From positions 2,153,371-2,217,370 of the forward strand of contig NW_024037067.1 in NCBI RefSeq assembly GCF_015706575.1: a stretch of DNA of 64,000 bases. Direction: 5' to 3'. Below are positions 23,101 through 38,100 of this stretch, in pieces. The stretch is from Patiria miniata. Taxonomy: Eukaryota; Echinodermata; Asteroidea; Valvatida; Asterinidae. Position 1 is the stretch's first letter. Each line of letters begins with the position of its first letter. The translations under genes and the position numbers were made by a program. A model generated the notes under the pieces. The model ran no database searches. It saw nothing but the letters and a program-made list of their open reading frames with translations, and was not told the origin of the DNA.

Positions 23101-26100
23101 TAAGATTTGTCTGTACATCACCTATCAACTGACGGAAGCTCTTGTGCAATCTTGTCCTCATGGAGTTGAGCAGTTCACTCCCACTAACTGCCGTCGGACA
23201 CTAACCCTGGTATAGATCATTTGCATATTCAGACTTCTTAGACATTTTAATTAGATGCGGAAAAGCCGAGTGTTTTACCATAATGCGGCTGTTGTTTAGG
23301 ATCCATTCAACACACTAACAAGTACCATGCAAATCTCCTTTCCCTTGTTACTTAGGATCAAGTCCGAATCAAATCAGAATTTGTTTAAAAGTTGAATGAG
23401 CTGTCAATTAAATGAGTGTTTTAACAGTGAGTGCTGGCAAAGTGCCTGTAGATCTAAGGCATAGTGGAAGCGTACATTGCTCACAACCATGGGTTATACA
23501 GGGCCATCCCTCCCTGAGTTCAACAGACTGAACTGGCTTAGGCTTGTGCAGCTTTTGATGTCCAATCTTATCATGCAGGTTTGCTGTTCACTCACACCCG
23601 CTAGCCAATCCATAATGTCTTTGAGCTCTCGTTGGAAGGGTCAACAATTTAGCATGTGCATGGAACCTGTTCATGGCATGTCTGTGCATGGCCCTTGGCA
23701 GTAAGCTACCTAAGTGCTTTGTGGCATCTGTGTTCCCTTCCCGAATTTGTTTGAGAGAGATAAAAGTCACTAGCACATTGGGTACCAGTGAAGGGATGCT
23801 GGTTCCAAATAGTTGACTAGAAGGTAAATGTAAGTTAGTCCTAAGTGTAGTCTAGACTAGATCACTCATGTAGGGTAACTTCAGCAGAGTTACTCTATAT
23901 TAGTGATTTCTTGCTCCTTTGCAGACAAAGTTCCCAGTTCCAACTGTCTAATGAAGATGGTGCATCTTTATTGAGACTTGTGATGCTTCCTGTAGACTGC
24001 TTACACATCCCAAGTGAGTGTCATCCAACCATCCCAGGATCATCTTCACTGTTCAGTATCTACAAAGAATATCTGCTTAAGGAAATGATGCAACATAAAT
24101 GTCAGTGTCTAACACTTCTGTGTCATTCATTGTCTGCCATGCAAAGATTGATTGATAGGGTAAGTATCAAGACCTGGGGTACATCCCTGTCTTAACCCTT
24201 ACTCTCTGAGGGTAGTTTACTGCATGTCAGTTGGTTATGCCAATGCCCTCCAACTGCAGTTAATTGGAGGATAAACTATCTTGACTGTGTAGGCTCCAAT
24301 TGGCAGGAGTTGGAGGCCCTGGAGGGTGCCTGATACTGACCAGCTGGGGGCACTCACTTTGTTATCAGAGGACTCTCATTGTTCTCTGTGGCATGTATTG
24401 GAGTGCCTGTCCAGTTACCCTTGAAATGACATGGCAGATATTGGAGGGCCATGCAAAAAACATAGGAGATTTTCTTGAGGCACATATTGGCATGCGTTGG
24501 AGGGTCTAGTAGGGTAAGGGTTAATATGTAAATAAACAAGACTCATGCTTGCCAATGTTGGCAACACATTTGCAAGTGGGACCGGATGTTAGCAACCAGT
24601 TTCTGAGGTGATGACTAACATTTTCCCAAATGACCAACTCCTACACTGTGAGAGTCGTGCTTAGGTTGAGCTGAAGTTTCCCTTTCTACAAAATTTAACT
24701 TCTGATCAAAATAATTTTTTTGAGAATTTGGGATGCTGCTATGCACACAGTAAGACTTGTGGCGCTGAGTGCCATCATGTTTTCAACAGTTTCTCAGTGT
24801 CACGTATTTCTCAGTGTGGGCAGCACAGTCTTTGAAGTCAGATTTTGTCCAGTTTACTCGGTTGAAAGCAAATTAACATTTGCTGTTAGAAAAAAAATGA
24901 CATTAATGTTTCTCAGAATTTGTTATATTACTCAACTTTTTTGCTTGTAAATTGGAATATGAAAATCATCCTATTTACTCTTGAAAATTAACAAACAGAT
25001 TGAACATTTCCATGAGACTTCTGGTAAAGAAATTAATACACTTTGTAAGGTGATAACATACCATGAGGTGATTTCCCCTTTGAAAAGCCTGGGTCCCTTT
25101 TTATACCAGGATTTAATTCGATGTTTATTTTTGACTAAGCCCAGTGTAACATTATCTGGTTAATCCCTTAAGGCAATTAGTTACACCACAGGAGGCCTCT
25201 GAAATGTGCAAAACTAAGGCCATGTTCAGACACCGTGTTAGCTAAAACGGTAAAAGTTAAAACGGTCGCTCACCACTGGGGGCCCGTCGTAAAAAATAAA
25301 ACTACCGATCGTCCAGACATCGTTTTAAGTGTAGCAAGTTCAACTCGAAGTAGTTTATCTCAATTTCTAATGTCGCGTAGAACTAGAACATCCGCCTCGG
25401 CAAAAAACGCGCGCTAAAAAGAGCCTTCACTCTTCCATTTGTACAGTTCGCTACACGTGGTCTGAGCCCCTCACCGTGTGATGTGTGTTGCCATGTCGTG
25501 TTTGACATCGCAGCCTCTGCCGGTCATGTAGCATGGCATGCCGGTAAACATGACGACAGTCACTTGTCCGCCGCGGCGATTTCCCCATTTTTTGGAAGTA
25601 TCGTACATCGGCCTTACATATACACCATTTGTGTTTACATTTTGGGGGCTATTTTCTGTACCTTTCGTGGTGCAAAAAGACATAAAAAATGTTCTGAAAA
25701 GTTGTTTGAAAACCAGTGTTCGAAACAAGACGTCATTGAACAGATTTCACTCAAGGTTTACTGCATCAACTTGCCCGCACAACATGTCAGTCACGTGAAA
25801 ATACACGTGATGTTAACGTTGCAATATTGACCAATCAACGCCAAGGTTTTCCTGGTAGTTAAATATATTAGTGTATTATGATAATTATGCTCCGGTTAGC
25901 GGTTGTTGCGTTGGCATCTACACGTTTGTCATCGCATCGTGAGTCGAGTGCGAGTGAGCACGATGTGAAACTCGGACCATGTGGTCAGAAAACTTGCGGA
26001 AATTGGACTTGAAATTTGATTTTTTTTTAACAGTAGGAGAATTAGGACATTGTTTGCTTAATAGAAAAGCGCGTCATGGAGAAGGCGTTACGTAACTCCG

Positions 26101-29100
26101 GGTCACTGCGCTGGCTAAAACGGGGAGTGTTTTAGCTAAAACCGTTCAGACATCGTACTGGGAGATAAACTCGTTCTGGTTATTCACTAAACCCTCCCTT
26201 CGAGGGGGTTTAAGTTGTCGTTTTATCTTCGAGTTTAACACGATTCTGTCTAAATAAAAAAGCGTTCAGACATCGTTTAGCAAGAAAGTTACGTACACTG
26301 AATCGAGTTCAACCGGTGTTTTAAGGGAATTTAAAACGGTGTCTGAACGACCCCTAAATCAAGCCAACTTTACTCACTCTTTAGCCAGCAAATTTCTCCA
26401 AAAATTCCATTGGCAAAGAAAAGTCCTCAGTTTTTCACAACCAAGTTTGCAGACTCAATTCAAGTTTTAAAGGAGACTTTTCTGCAATATTTTGCACATG
26501 AGAGGGAAGTCAAGTGATTTCGAAATGAGGCTAAAGACTAGACTGGTACATGTCCAACCATGGTCCAACTATTTGAAAAGATGACTGACCTCTTCATTCA
26601 GTGTCATTAGTCTGGTGACTGATATTAAATTTATGAAAAATCCATGTGCGTTTAGGCCTCTGAGGAATGAATCAGGCATGCCTAACAAGTCGTTCAGTCA
26701 AGCGGTACTAATTGTTCCCTGCTGGTGGTAGGCATTCATCAGGTGCTAAACTGCCTTAAGGAGATAAATCTTGAGATAAGAGAGATCAGTAAGCCAGGTT
26801 CAGTCTTGATCAAAAACCAGAATATAACCGGCCAGCTCCAGTGTTTTGTTTAAAGAGGATTCCTGACATGATTCCCTTATTACTTGCATATTGTTTCTGC
26901 AGGGATTGTATCATGTCATAAGCCAGCACACCAACCTTGTGGACCAAACAACTTACATACTGAGTTTGACCCTAGGTCATAGGTCACATCAAGTCATCAC
27001 TGATTCACTGATGAGGTGTCATTTACGGGGATCTATCAAAGTTACAAAGGCTGCATTAGGTGTAGCAATGACAACAGTGGCATCAACAACTGAGGGTAAG
27101 CACCATTTAAAAGATATCTAGGTATAATAATATGTGTTGTTATATCATGTCTTGGCTACTGTTACTTCATTGGTCTAGAATGGCTACAAAAAAAATCCAT
27201 TTTATAAACATGACTGTTCAATGACTGTTCACTTCATATATACCAGTGATGTAGGTCTCGAGGCAGGTCTCGGTATCCAGACCGGTCTCGAGACCGATTT
27301 TCGTTAATCTCGACAATTTTAAGGTCTTGACTCAAAGAACTCGGTCTCGACCTCGACCTCGGAGCAAAAGTCTCGAGATCTATTGGGGTCTCGAGCATAC
27401 GAGACCTTATTGTTCAGTTGGGGAAACCACAAAAAAACCAAATAAATTTATATGATCTGACCATATCTACCTTACTTTCGAAAGATTCGATAGACGGTGG
27501 TATCGATTCGGAGGAACAAAATCAAATAGTCTGGTACCCACATGTCACCGCATTTCTAGTAACGCAATCTCCCTTGCGGTACTTGGGTACAATGGACTGT
27601 ACCGCATGTGCTATGCGTGCGTACCACATTGAGTTGATCAAGCGCAACATGTCAGCACACTCTGCTGTGATAAAGTTTGGTTTTAAAGATCACACTAAAT
27701 TCCACGACCGGAAGGCAAACAATTTGAAGCGCTCTGCGATCTGCAGATTTTGCAAGAGTAAGCTCACAGAGAGGGCTGGCACAAATTTGGCTTTTACGAG
27801 GCACCTCAGACGAGTTTATAAGGCAAAGTAAGTCCGAGTCGCTGCGGCTGGGCCACCGCACATGTCGCGTCCTGCTGCACAAATGTGGACACGAAGGAGT
27901 AGGACTAGGAGGCCACATTCTTTCGTTTTGATATGGATACCAACTTTACCACAGTATGAAAAACACCAAGCATGACTTTATCATTCTTCACTTCAGTAAT
28001 GTTTATTTTCATGGTGTTTTAATTTTTAATTTTTAATGCCTGTGGAAAGTGGCCTAATTTAATAGGCCTAAAATAAAAATACAAAATAAATTTGGAGAAA
28101 TGCAAAATATGTGAAACACAATCATGTGTCTGCTAGTTTTCTTTTCAAACAGTCTGACAAATGGTTGAAATTTAAAATTCAAAGTGGGTAACACTGTGAC
28201 AACATTTGAATTCATTTAGCATTCAGAAAAAAAGTTTTTACACCATGTTGTTTATAATAAATATATATTTCTCATTACTATTTGCTAATTAGTCTATGGT
28301 CTCGGTCTCGACTTTGAACCCTGAGGTCTTGGTCTCGGTCCTCAGGTCTCTGTCTCGGTCTCGGTCTCGAGCTTTCAGATCTCGACTACAACACTGATAT
28401 ATACGGCATTGGATACGAATTATCTCAGATACGGTGTTATACTTTGCCTTGCGAGCACATGTAGGATGCATGTATAGGGCGGACCATGCGCCTCACAACA
28501 GAGAACTGAAACCTCTCAGTCTCATGTCTGGTAGGAAAGCTCAAAGTAATCAAAAGGTTTCGCTGCAGTTATCTTTTTGACTTGGGCCAAACAAAAAAAA
28601 TGGTGTGTTTACGGTAACCCGACCGACCTTGAATTTTTTCGGCCAAATTGCTGACCTCAAACTTTTTATTGCCATTTTGAAGGTTGATATTGATCATTTT
28701 TAATGAACAAATTTCAAAAATTTCAAGTACTTTTAATTATTTTCCATGAACATAGACCATTTTCCACACTTGAAACTGACCATGATTTGACACAAACTTA
28801 CCTGTGTTAAACGTGCGAAAATCGCGACGATCTCAAAACTTGAATTCTCAAATTACATGAAGTACGATTATTTTTGCACAAAAGCATCGGGGTGAACTGG
28901 TGCGCCTGGCCGACGGACGGCATGGTTCTCCCCACGTACAAACGTGGGTACTGCGAATCGGCCTGACAAAAATGCCGATCACATTTTTCAGCCGCTGATA
29001 TGCACAATATAATTATTATTCACGCCATTAAAATGCACAATATTATCGTTACATACGCCATTATTTCATCTTGACATGCAAAATCTTGACAAAAATCCTG

Positions 29101-32100
29101 TTTTTCTGATGCATGTGTGATCAAAATGCACACAATGACGGGTTCTGTCGACTGCCAGCTGACAGGCATGCAGCGCATACAGCATGGTACATTGGTTCCC
29201 TTTGCGTGCTAACGGAATCAATATTATATAGGAAGGACCGGAACCAGTGACTACTGCCTATACAAACGTCGTACCACGATGATGTTGTGCCGTCGCCCGA
29301 AGTTGGATCGTAAAATACCAAACAAACATCGGTGGAGAAAGAGAATTTCTGCAAATTAATTCACAGAACGTGATCTTTATTTTCTGTGTATGTGTTTTCC
29401 ATTAAAATGACGAGATTGCAAAGCTCGAACTTGTGGCGTAACATCGTAGCGTGTTTCTGCAGTAGTGCAAGATTTTCGGCCACGTGGGATGGGCGGTACA
29501 CAGTGCAGTAATGCACACTGATACTGCGCCGTGTGCATGGCGCGATGTACGGCTGGCCAGACTGAATGTCGGCGGCACCAGCGGCCGTGATGTATGTTAA
29601 GCATATAGTGGAATCACCCACCTTTAAAAATATTTTTTATTAGGTGAGGCAAGTTTTAATCACTTTTGATGGCCAGTCTTGATAATTTTCGTGGCGCAAA
29701 TGAAAATAATCCAGGCACAAAATAAACATGATTCCTTGCTCTATGATGCCCCATTAATCAGCACCCCCCAAAAATTGGCGAAATAATTTTTCCGACCTAT
29801 TGATGCTATTTTAAAAGGCATGTAATCGGAAGTAAAATGATTTTTTTTCACTTTAATTTCTTAATTTGAAACTTACTTGTAAATGTAATTTTGATTTTTT
29901 TTCTTTGATTACAAAAAAAGGGGCCTACAAGATCTTCTCTCAAAACTTTTCGGGGCCCTTAAAAAGCGGGCCCCGAACCCCATGCCATGGCTTCGCAGGT
30001 TGTTGAATCACAGCAAAACTTCCCCCACAGGTTTGAAAAAATCCTGGAGAGAACGAATTAATTTGGAATGAAATGTATCGATTGAGTATCTTGAATGCTT
30101 GAATAATGTTTTTATACAAATATTGTGCGAAAGAACACGCATGAGCCTGCAGAACTGAAATAAAAAAAAATTAAAAAAATAAAAAATTCTTTCCCTACCT
30201 ACCTACCTGGATTTTTTTCAGACCGTTACCGTAAACACACCATTTTTTTTGTTTGGCCTTATTGGCACGTTAAACCATGGTAGTTAAAATCAGTTAATGC
30301 CAAGGGAGCAGTACTTTTAAAATACTTCCCCAAAACCATTTTGCATTAAAAATTAGATATATAGCCGGCTTTGATATTTAGCATTGTAGAGTGATTAACC
30401 AGTTCGTGCCGGATGACGTGTATACACGCAAAAGGTTTTGCGGTATTCGCAACGGATGACGGATAAACACACGCAGGGAGCAAAAATGGAAATATCTGTC
30501 AGCGACCTGCTCACAGCGAGCAAGGCCAGAAATATGAGTGCGCTGCCCAAGGGTGATGGCTTCAACCCGCCTGGGTTGGGGTCGAGTGAAAAATAATGCG
30601 CCCTGTTCCAATCTTGCCGAAATAATGCAGGCCCAAACTGGTTAAGTAAGTAGCAGAAGTTAACTTTTGTTATTTTTCTGATGTGTTGGGATCCTTTACC
30701 ATTGAAAGAAGTGAATTTTACCCACAATGAGATTGTTTTATCATTCTGTGCAGATGCGTGTAACTCCAAGTTGCCAGAAGCATCTTTGATGACCTTGTTT
30801 CTTCAGCTGATTGCGGTTTTAAAAAATCCAGAGTCAGACCCTACTGTGAGTTGGTGATATGTAGGCTCTGGTTAATAAGTGAGGTACCTTAGTGAAAAAA
30901 TCGTAACACAGTGGACAAAAGTACAATTTTTTCACCAAAGCATCTCCATGGTATACCTTTTCGAAAAATAGACGGACGCAAAAAATTGGATGATGGGAAG
31001 GGAATGTATGACGTCATTATGACGTCATCAGCTAATTATTACATTAAATATATATAAATTGATAATATCTTCTGAACTACAAACATCACAACCACAAAAG
31101 TCGCATCAAATGAAAGGGAATAACAAGATCTTTCATTTAAGTGGTATGTCAGGGGCGTGGAATGTAGTAAAGGGTGGTTTTTGGGGCCAAAAAGCACTTT
31201 TTTGGTCAAAAAACCTGATTTTTGGCTAAAATCATGTATTTTTGTTTGGCACCTTGTTTAACATGCAAACCGTATTTGTTTTTGTGAGATTTTGTTTTTA
31301 AGTCAGAGAAAAAGGTTCAAATTCTATGCCAAAAGAGTTTTTGCAATTGATTATTATTTTTTTATAATTGATTATTAGTATCTTAAATGCTAACACTTGT
31401 TCCTTAGATAGGTGGAAAAACTGCAGTTACCGTAAGGAAAGTTATCACCATTTTAGGGTATGGGCCAAAATGGGACTTAAGATTTCCTGTATTACCTTGA
31501 TAAGGCCCAAAAAATAGTTCTGCTTCCCATTACATGGCATTTGAAAACAGGGTTGGTAGGTAAGGATTTTTTGTTTGTGTACAATCATATATGGAGGCGT
31601 CTGCGTGTAGTCAAGGGTGAAAGGGAGAAATTGATTGTTTTGGGTTCTTTTTTTTCTCATTTTTCCCATAAAACAAATTAGGGTAGGGGCTGTCGGAATA
31701 GGGTAGGTAGGGAAACCAGAAGCAGAACAGTTTACTATCATTTTTTTTTTGGCCTAATACATAGTTTAGTTACCAGCAAATAGATGGTGTGCATTACTTT
31801 TATCAATGCATGCCCAGTTTGAGGAGACTTTTGAATCAAGACCTCCAACAAATCATGCATAGGCCTACGTTCTTTTTATATATTGAAAGTAAAAAAGCTT
31901 AAACTGTTGTGCAACAGCCCACAAATAAAAGCTTACCACTTTGTATTCATTATGTTGAAATTGATTTTTGAAACCAATGCATTTAGTGGTGAGACTCCTT
32001 TTTACGTCTCAAAGTGCCTGAAAATGTAAAGTTGTCGTGGAATCGCCCATAAACAATCAGAATAAGTCAGGAGTAAGCCTAATCCATTTGGGGTCAAATC

Positions 32101-35100
32101 GGTTAGGATGTGCTGGGATGAAATGGAGAAATGAGCAGCCCTATCTCCACTGAAATACTCCATTGCATAGCACAGCGTCTCAACATTAGCCTCTTCCAAT
32201 AAAATTCTAAGGACCAGTTCTACGAGGAACTCAACACCACCATCAGAGGTATCCCTGTCGTAGAACAACTGTACCTCCTTGGCGAATTCAACGCCCGAGT
32301 GGGATCTGACCACAACTCCTGGCCCAGCTGCATCGCTCACGTTGGCGTTGGCAAGCTAACTGAGAATGGGCAGAGGCTGCAGAAGCACCTCAGATCCCGT
32401 CACTGGCTTCAGCTTCATCTCATCATCACAGGAAGACCCTCACGAAATTGCGTTCTCATCACACGCAGCGCTGACTGTAATACAGACCACTCCCAAATAA
32501 ACAGATCCACCACTCAAGGCAAAAAAGACGCCCATACTTCAAACATCGCCAGGACGTCAATCCCAGATCTGTGCAACACGAGGAATCTCCCTCCTCGGTA
32601 TCGTTAAGAAGGCCTTCGCCCTTGTAGTGCTGAACAGATCGCAGCTGCTAGCTGAGTGCATATACCCTGAGAGGCAGTGCGGTTTCAGAGCTGAAAGATT
32701 AAAGATCGACATTATCTTCTCCATTGTCTTCGACTTACGGCAGCTCCAGGAGAAGTGCCGAGAGCAGCGACGACCGATGTACTGACCGCCGACCTAGCCG
32801 ATGAAACCCTTTGACCTTCGTCAGTAGAAAAGGCCTCTTCAGGCTACTGCAGAAGATTGGATGTCTCCAAGTCATCAAAACATTCAACTCCATTACCTTA
32901 TCAGCATCGGACATATGATGTGTACAACAGCTGAGCACCGCCGAACACTGGATGTGATCTGTCCGGATCATCTCTAGCAACATGTCTGCAACGAGGTTAA
33001 CACAAACTCGAGTGTAAATACCTTACCAGTTCGTTGATGCGTCAAAAATACGGAGACAATTGGAGAAACCAACCCTCCCAATAAAGGCATATAATGTTTC
33101 CGGAATCATCTGCCATGGTTCGATACACCTTATGGGTATACCAGCAGAATGACTGGCAACGTGAGAAGTTCCAAGTGGTCAATGTGCCAGGACCAGCTAT
33201 CAATGGGTTCCCTACTATACGAGCCGCACCCTACGAGCCGCACCCTACACTTGGTCAAAACCTACACTGGCACACTGCCCCCAAAGCCTCAGGCCCCCAC
33301 AGGAACCAAAGGGCTGACCACTACCACTCCGGTGAGAGACATACAAGACCTGAAGGACCGGCTCCCAATGCAGTTTGATACTTTCGACGACTTAGATACG
33401 CGCTCTCCTACACCTCAAGCCAGATACTCAGTCCCACATAAATCCGCCACATAGGTGCAGCTTTCATGCAAAACCAAAACTGTAGGCCGAGCTGAAAAAG
33501 ACTGAGAAAGGCTGGGTCATACGGAAAGTCTCCCATCACACGGACGGGTGCAGCTCTATCACAGCAACTGCCAAAAAAGACGGCCCGTTCCGGATGTGTC
33601 CAGATCCCAAGCAGCTAAACACATAATGTTTTCTAAAGATCCCCACTCTTGAGGAGCTCAAGCCAGAATTTGCACTGGAAAGGTTCTCCTCCAAGCTAGA
33701 CGTCAAAAGCAGGGTATTGTCTGCTCATCTAGGGCAGTCTGAAAAACTGACAACATACAATTTGGTTGTTAACAGCTTTCGTTGCCCATTCATCGGCTTC
33801 AGTAAGCCAAGATAATGGTCCCAAAAAATATTGATGGCAAAATAAGCTAGATGCCTTGATGCGTTGGAACAATCACCGTGACGACATTGCAGTATTCGGT
33901 CTCCCTTGAAGAGCATGACGAGCGGCCGAATGTCTCATCGCCCTGATGGAAACTGCTGGTTCCTTAGCATAGTCAACAATGTCTCACACTACACCCCAAA
34001 TTGCACAGACAAAGTTGCTCCCTTCAGCGATCTTCTTCGAAAAGATGTACCATTTCTCTGGGAAGAGGACCATCAAGCTTCTTTTACAACCCTGAACTCA
34101 GTCCAGGCTACGATTCTCTGACAAACAGGTATAGAAACAATCCTCAAAGTAGATGCATCTGAAAGAGGATTGGGCAACACCCAGGAAGGTAAACCCATCG
34201 CATTTTCCTCAAAGAGCCTATAGATCCTCTTCCCAGAGCATATTCTTGAATATCGAGAGGGAAGCTGTGACACTGCTGCAATTTCATTCGGCTCCAACTT
34301 CATTGTTGTCACTGACCATTAAAACCATTGGTTACTATCTGGCGCAAAATCCTAGCCAGTACACCACACCGCTTGCAGCGTCTTAAGCTACAAGGATACA
34401 ACTTCGACGATGTCTACAAACCTGGTGCTATGATGGTGATCGCAGATGCACCCGGCAGATTGCCCAACCCCTCCAAGCTCGACAACGAGACATGTGATGA
34501 ATCTGTAACTGAGATCCACTGGGATAGGCACCCGACTGTAACTTATGTTACATTTTTTTTGTCCGCCTATCTTTGGAATAAGTTTAAACATTTAACATAC
34601 CAATAATCAATTACGAAAACTCTTTTGGCATAGTATTTGAACCATTCTCTCTGACTTAAGAACCAAAACTCACAATACCACTTACAATTTGCATGTTAAA
34701 ACAAGGTGCCAAAATGATCCATGATTTAAGCACCAATTTTGTTTTGTTTTACCAAAAAGGGTTATTTTGGCAAAAAACCCACCCTGTACTACATTCCATC
34801 CCACTGATGTACCACTCAAATGAAAGATCTTGTTGTTCCCTTTAATTTGATACCACATTTGTTGTTGTGATGCTTGTCGTTCTGAAGATATTATCAATGT
34901 ATATGTTTTTCAAGTGTAAGCATTTAAGATACTAATAATCAATTACAAAAAATTATAATCAATTGCAAAAACTCTTTTGGCATAGAATTTGAACCTTTTT
35001 CTCTGACTTAAAAACAAAATCTCACAATAACACATACGATTTGCATGTTAAACAAGGTGCCAAACAAAAATACATGATTTTAGCCAAAAATCGGGGTTTT

Positions 35101-38100
35101 TTTACAAAAAAAAGTGCTTTTTGGCCCCAAAAACCACCCTTTACTACATTCCACGCCCCTGACATACCACTTAAATGAAAGATCTTGTTGTTCCCTTTCA
35201 TTTGATGCGACTTTTGTTGTTGTGATGCTAGTAGTTCAGAAGATATTATCAATTTATATATATTTCATGTAATAATTAGCTGTGCCCTTCCCATCATCCA
35301 ATTTTTTGCGTCCGTCTTTTTTTCGAAAAAGGTATACCATGGAGATGCTTTGGTGAAAAAATGGTGCTTTTGTCCACCGTGTCACGATCCTTGGCATTTT
35401 TGTCACTAAGGTACCTCACTATAAAAGGGTATTTCTCTTGCCCTTGTAATAACCTGTTTAGGAACAAACTGGAAGTGCTTGCATGCTTTGTCGTTGAACC
35501 CTTTAGCGTTGGCTTTTGTGATTTTAAACTACCATACGCCTAGTGTATTTCCAAAATGAGACCAAATTTGTGACATCTAAGAATTTCGATTCACAAGTTA
35601 CAATTGTACAAGGTACATGAAGTGTAGCAAGGTGACCCTATGGGTAAATTCTCATAAATTTGATATCAAAACGTGCGCCAGTCTTGAAGCCAGAAAGTAA
35701 TGAAAGCTCATGGTAAGAAACATGCGTTTGGAAAAAAATATTGTTAAAAAAGTGGAGGGGGAGGGCAGAATCCCCCCCCCCCCCCCCCACCGACCCTTTT
35801 AGGGTAAACTGTTGCAGAAACATTTTACTGCCTATAGCAGGGGAAAAAGGTTAACCTTAAGTGTATTTCATAGTTTAGACGTTTCGTCAATCAAAACATG
35901 TATGGACATCCCTGTTGTTGCATGACTATTTTAAACAATTTGTTTTCATTGAGTGACCTTGCTCTTTCATGTGCTTCTTGTGTACAGTGTTTATGGAATG
36001 GATGAAGGCTGTGTTTACTGAAAGTCACTTCCAAGCATCTCCACGGAAATAGGCTTTGTTAGTCACATTTAAAAAAACCATTGTCCAATGCTGTCAACTG
36101 TGGCAAATTCCAATGCAGAAACAGATCATCTTATTTATATTTATTTCACTGGATGAAATATATCAAAGAACAATCAACAGTTTGATTGTAATTGTTTCCC
36201 CAGGTTGTCTCCAAGTGCTTTGATGTTCTTGGCCTGTTGCTTCCTACGTGTTTTGTGAAGCTAAAGCATACGGAACTTACAATAACTCTAGCAGAAACTG
36301 TGACAAAGAGGATGTGTGACCCGCAATGGGCAGTCCGAGATTCAGTCATAAGTTTCCTGCAAAGACTGCTGAGGTCTCCAACTGGTATGAATGTTATAAT
36401 CAAGTTTATTTATAATGTAGAGAGTACTTTATGCTACACTATAGTACTAACTGCCATGCACATAATTACTTTCATTTCCCCAGCCTTAACAAGAAAGGTC
36501 CCCAATCTGTAACTTATCTAGAGCCACCATTTCCCCCACCTCAAATGACACAGACTGCTGAACCAGCTCAGCAAGTTTGATATCACCCTCCTCCATGGCT
36601 ACTTGGTAGAATCCAGACGTCAGATCCATGACACTGAAGTACTTTGCATTTCCGAGGGCCTGAAAGGATTCATTGATACGTGACAGTGGGAAGGCACTCT
36701 TTGCTGCCCACCTGTTCAGCCGCCTGTAGTCTACACACAAGCGAATTGGTCTTTCTTACGCACAACCACAATTGGGGAGGCCCAAGGACTGGAGCTCTCT
36801 CGAATGATCCCCTTCTCAAGCAATTTTTGTATGTGTGCCCTCACTTCTTGGTACTGTGATGGCGGGAGTGAGCGGTATCTCTGTCTAATGGGGGAGTGTC
36901 GCCGGTATCGATTTGATGTCTGATAGTCTCAGTGTAGCCTATGTCTTTACCGCCCTTGGAGAACACACCGTCATATTTTTGGAGTAGCTCCTCAAATCTG
37001 GCAGCTTCATCAAGTGCACAAGTCTGTCTCCCAACTCCAGAGTGTGCAGCAATGATGGCGTTGAAACACTGTTAGATGCAGACAGAAAAGCGGAATGTGC
37101 TGAACTCTGTCTTTCGCTGTGTTCATCGGCTTCACATTCCAGAGTTATGGGCTCCCCGTTGTATAGAGTGCCAATGCAGGTATGCCCTGGTGAGAGAACA
37201 TCTTGATCTGTGTCGTTAGCGACGGGGATTAAGAACTTGCCCCCACGGACATTGACTGATGATCTGTTAAGTTGAATACTACTAGGTAGGTTAGATGCCT
37301 CACCGGGTTCCAACACTGCGTCATATGCCATATTTTCTGGACTGGGGCAAGCTGAGGCCTGGAGAATAATCATCTGTTTGGCGGGTACTATTACTGCTGG
37401 ACCTCAAAGGAGATCTGCTCTGCTGATTTGGTTTTGATTTGATGTAAACTCTTCACGTTTAGTCACCATACGCATGGCTCTCTCCCACACTTGACTGTTG
37501 TCACGTGGTCTAGATTTCTGCAGATGTATCTGTCCCTGAGGGGTTACTAGCTTGTTCAAACACTCTTTGAGTACATTCATTCCAAGAATACCTGGTGTTG
37601 AGTCGGATGCCCCGAGAGTCCTCAATGACTAGTACCATCCTGGACAGAATCAGTCAGTGTCACGCACACAGCCCTGTTTGACCTCAGTTTCTTGTCCCGA
37701 GGTCGCGCACGCGTGGCCCAAAAGCGTACGCGAGATTTTGCGAGATGTATTTGGGACTACAGAAAACACAAAAAGTACCTGGATACGTGCACTGTTTGGC
37801 CAAGATGGCTAAATAAGTGAAAAGTTGAAATCGTGTGCTTTATTTTGATACAAAAAATGTACTGCTTTTGACAAATATAAAGTGTTATTACGGCATGTCA
37901 AACAAAATCATATTTTATATCAACAAAAGCGAGGGCCGATAGTTTTTAGGTGTACATTCAATTCTTAAAAACAGCCAAAAGAAATGGCAAGGCTTAGTAG
38001 ATAGAGGAAAGTACAATGTATACGCTTCTTTTTCATGTGAAACACGTGCAGGAGACTTGCAATTACATGTACGCGTGTAAACGAACGTAAGTAGGCCAAC

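Larger units (their letters stand above)
30878..35420. mobile_element. Long-TIR foldback element (4.5 kb) with captured retroelements
   Basis: The left arm (30878-about 31395) and right arm (about 34912-35420) are diverged inverted repeats ending AGTGAGGTACCTTAGTGA. ATA flanks both ends (30875-30877, 35421-35423). A second right-arm copy, about 335 bp, sits just inside at 34577-34911. Between the arms lie a small MITE (31504), a LINE piece (32205) and a Ty3/Gypsy fossil (33070). No transposase is recognised. It fills most of BRAT1 intron 7. Confidence 0.82.

Noticed and set aside
32002-32340. 112-codon - strand frame
   Set aside because: It is the antisense shadow of the LINE endonuclease on the + strand.
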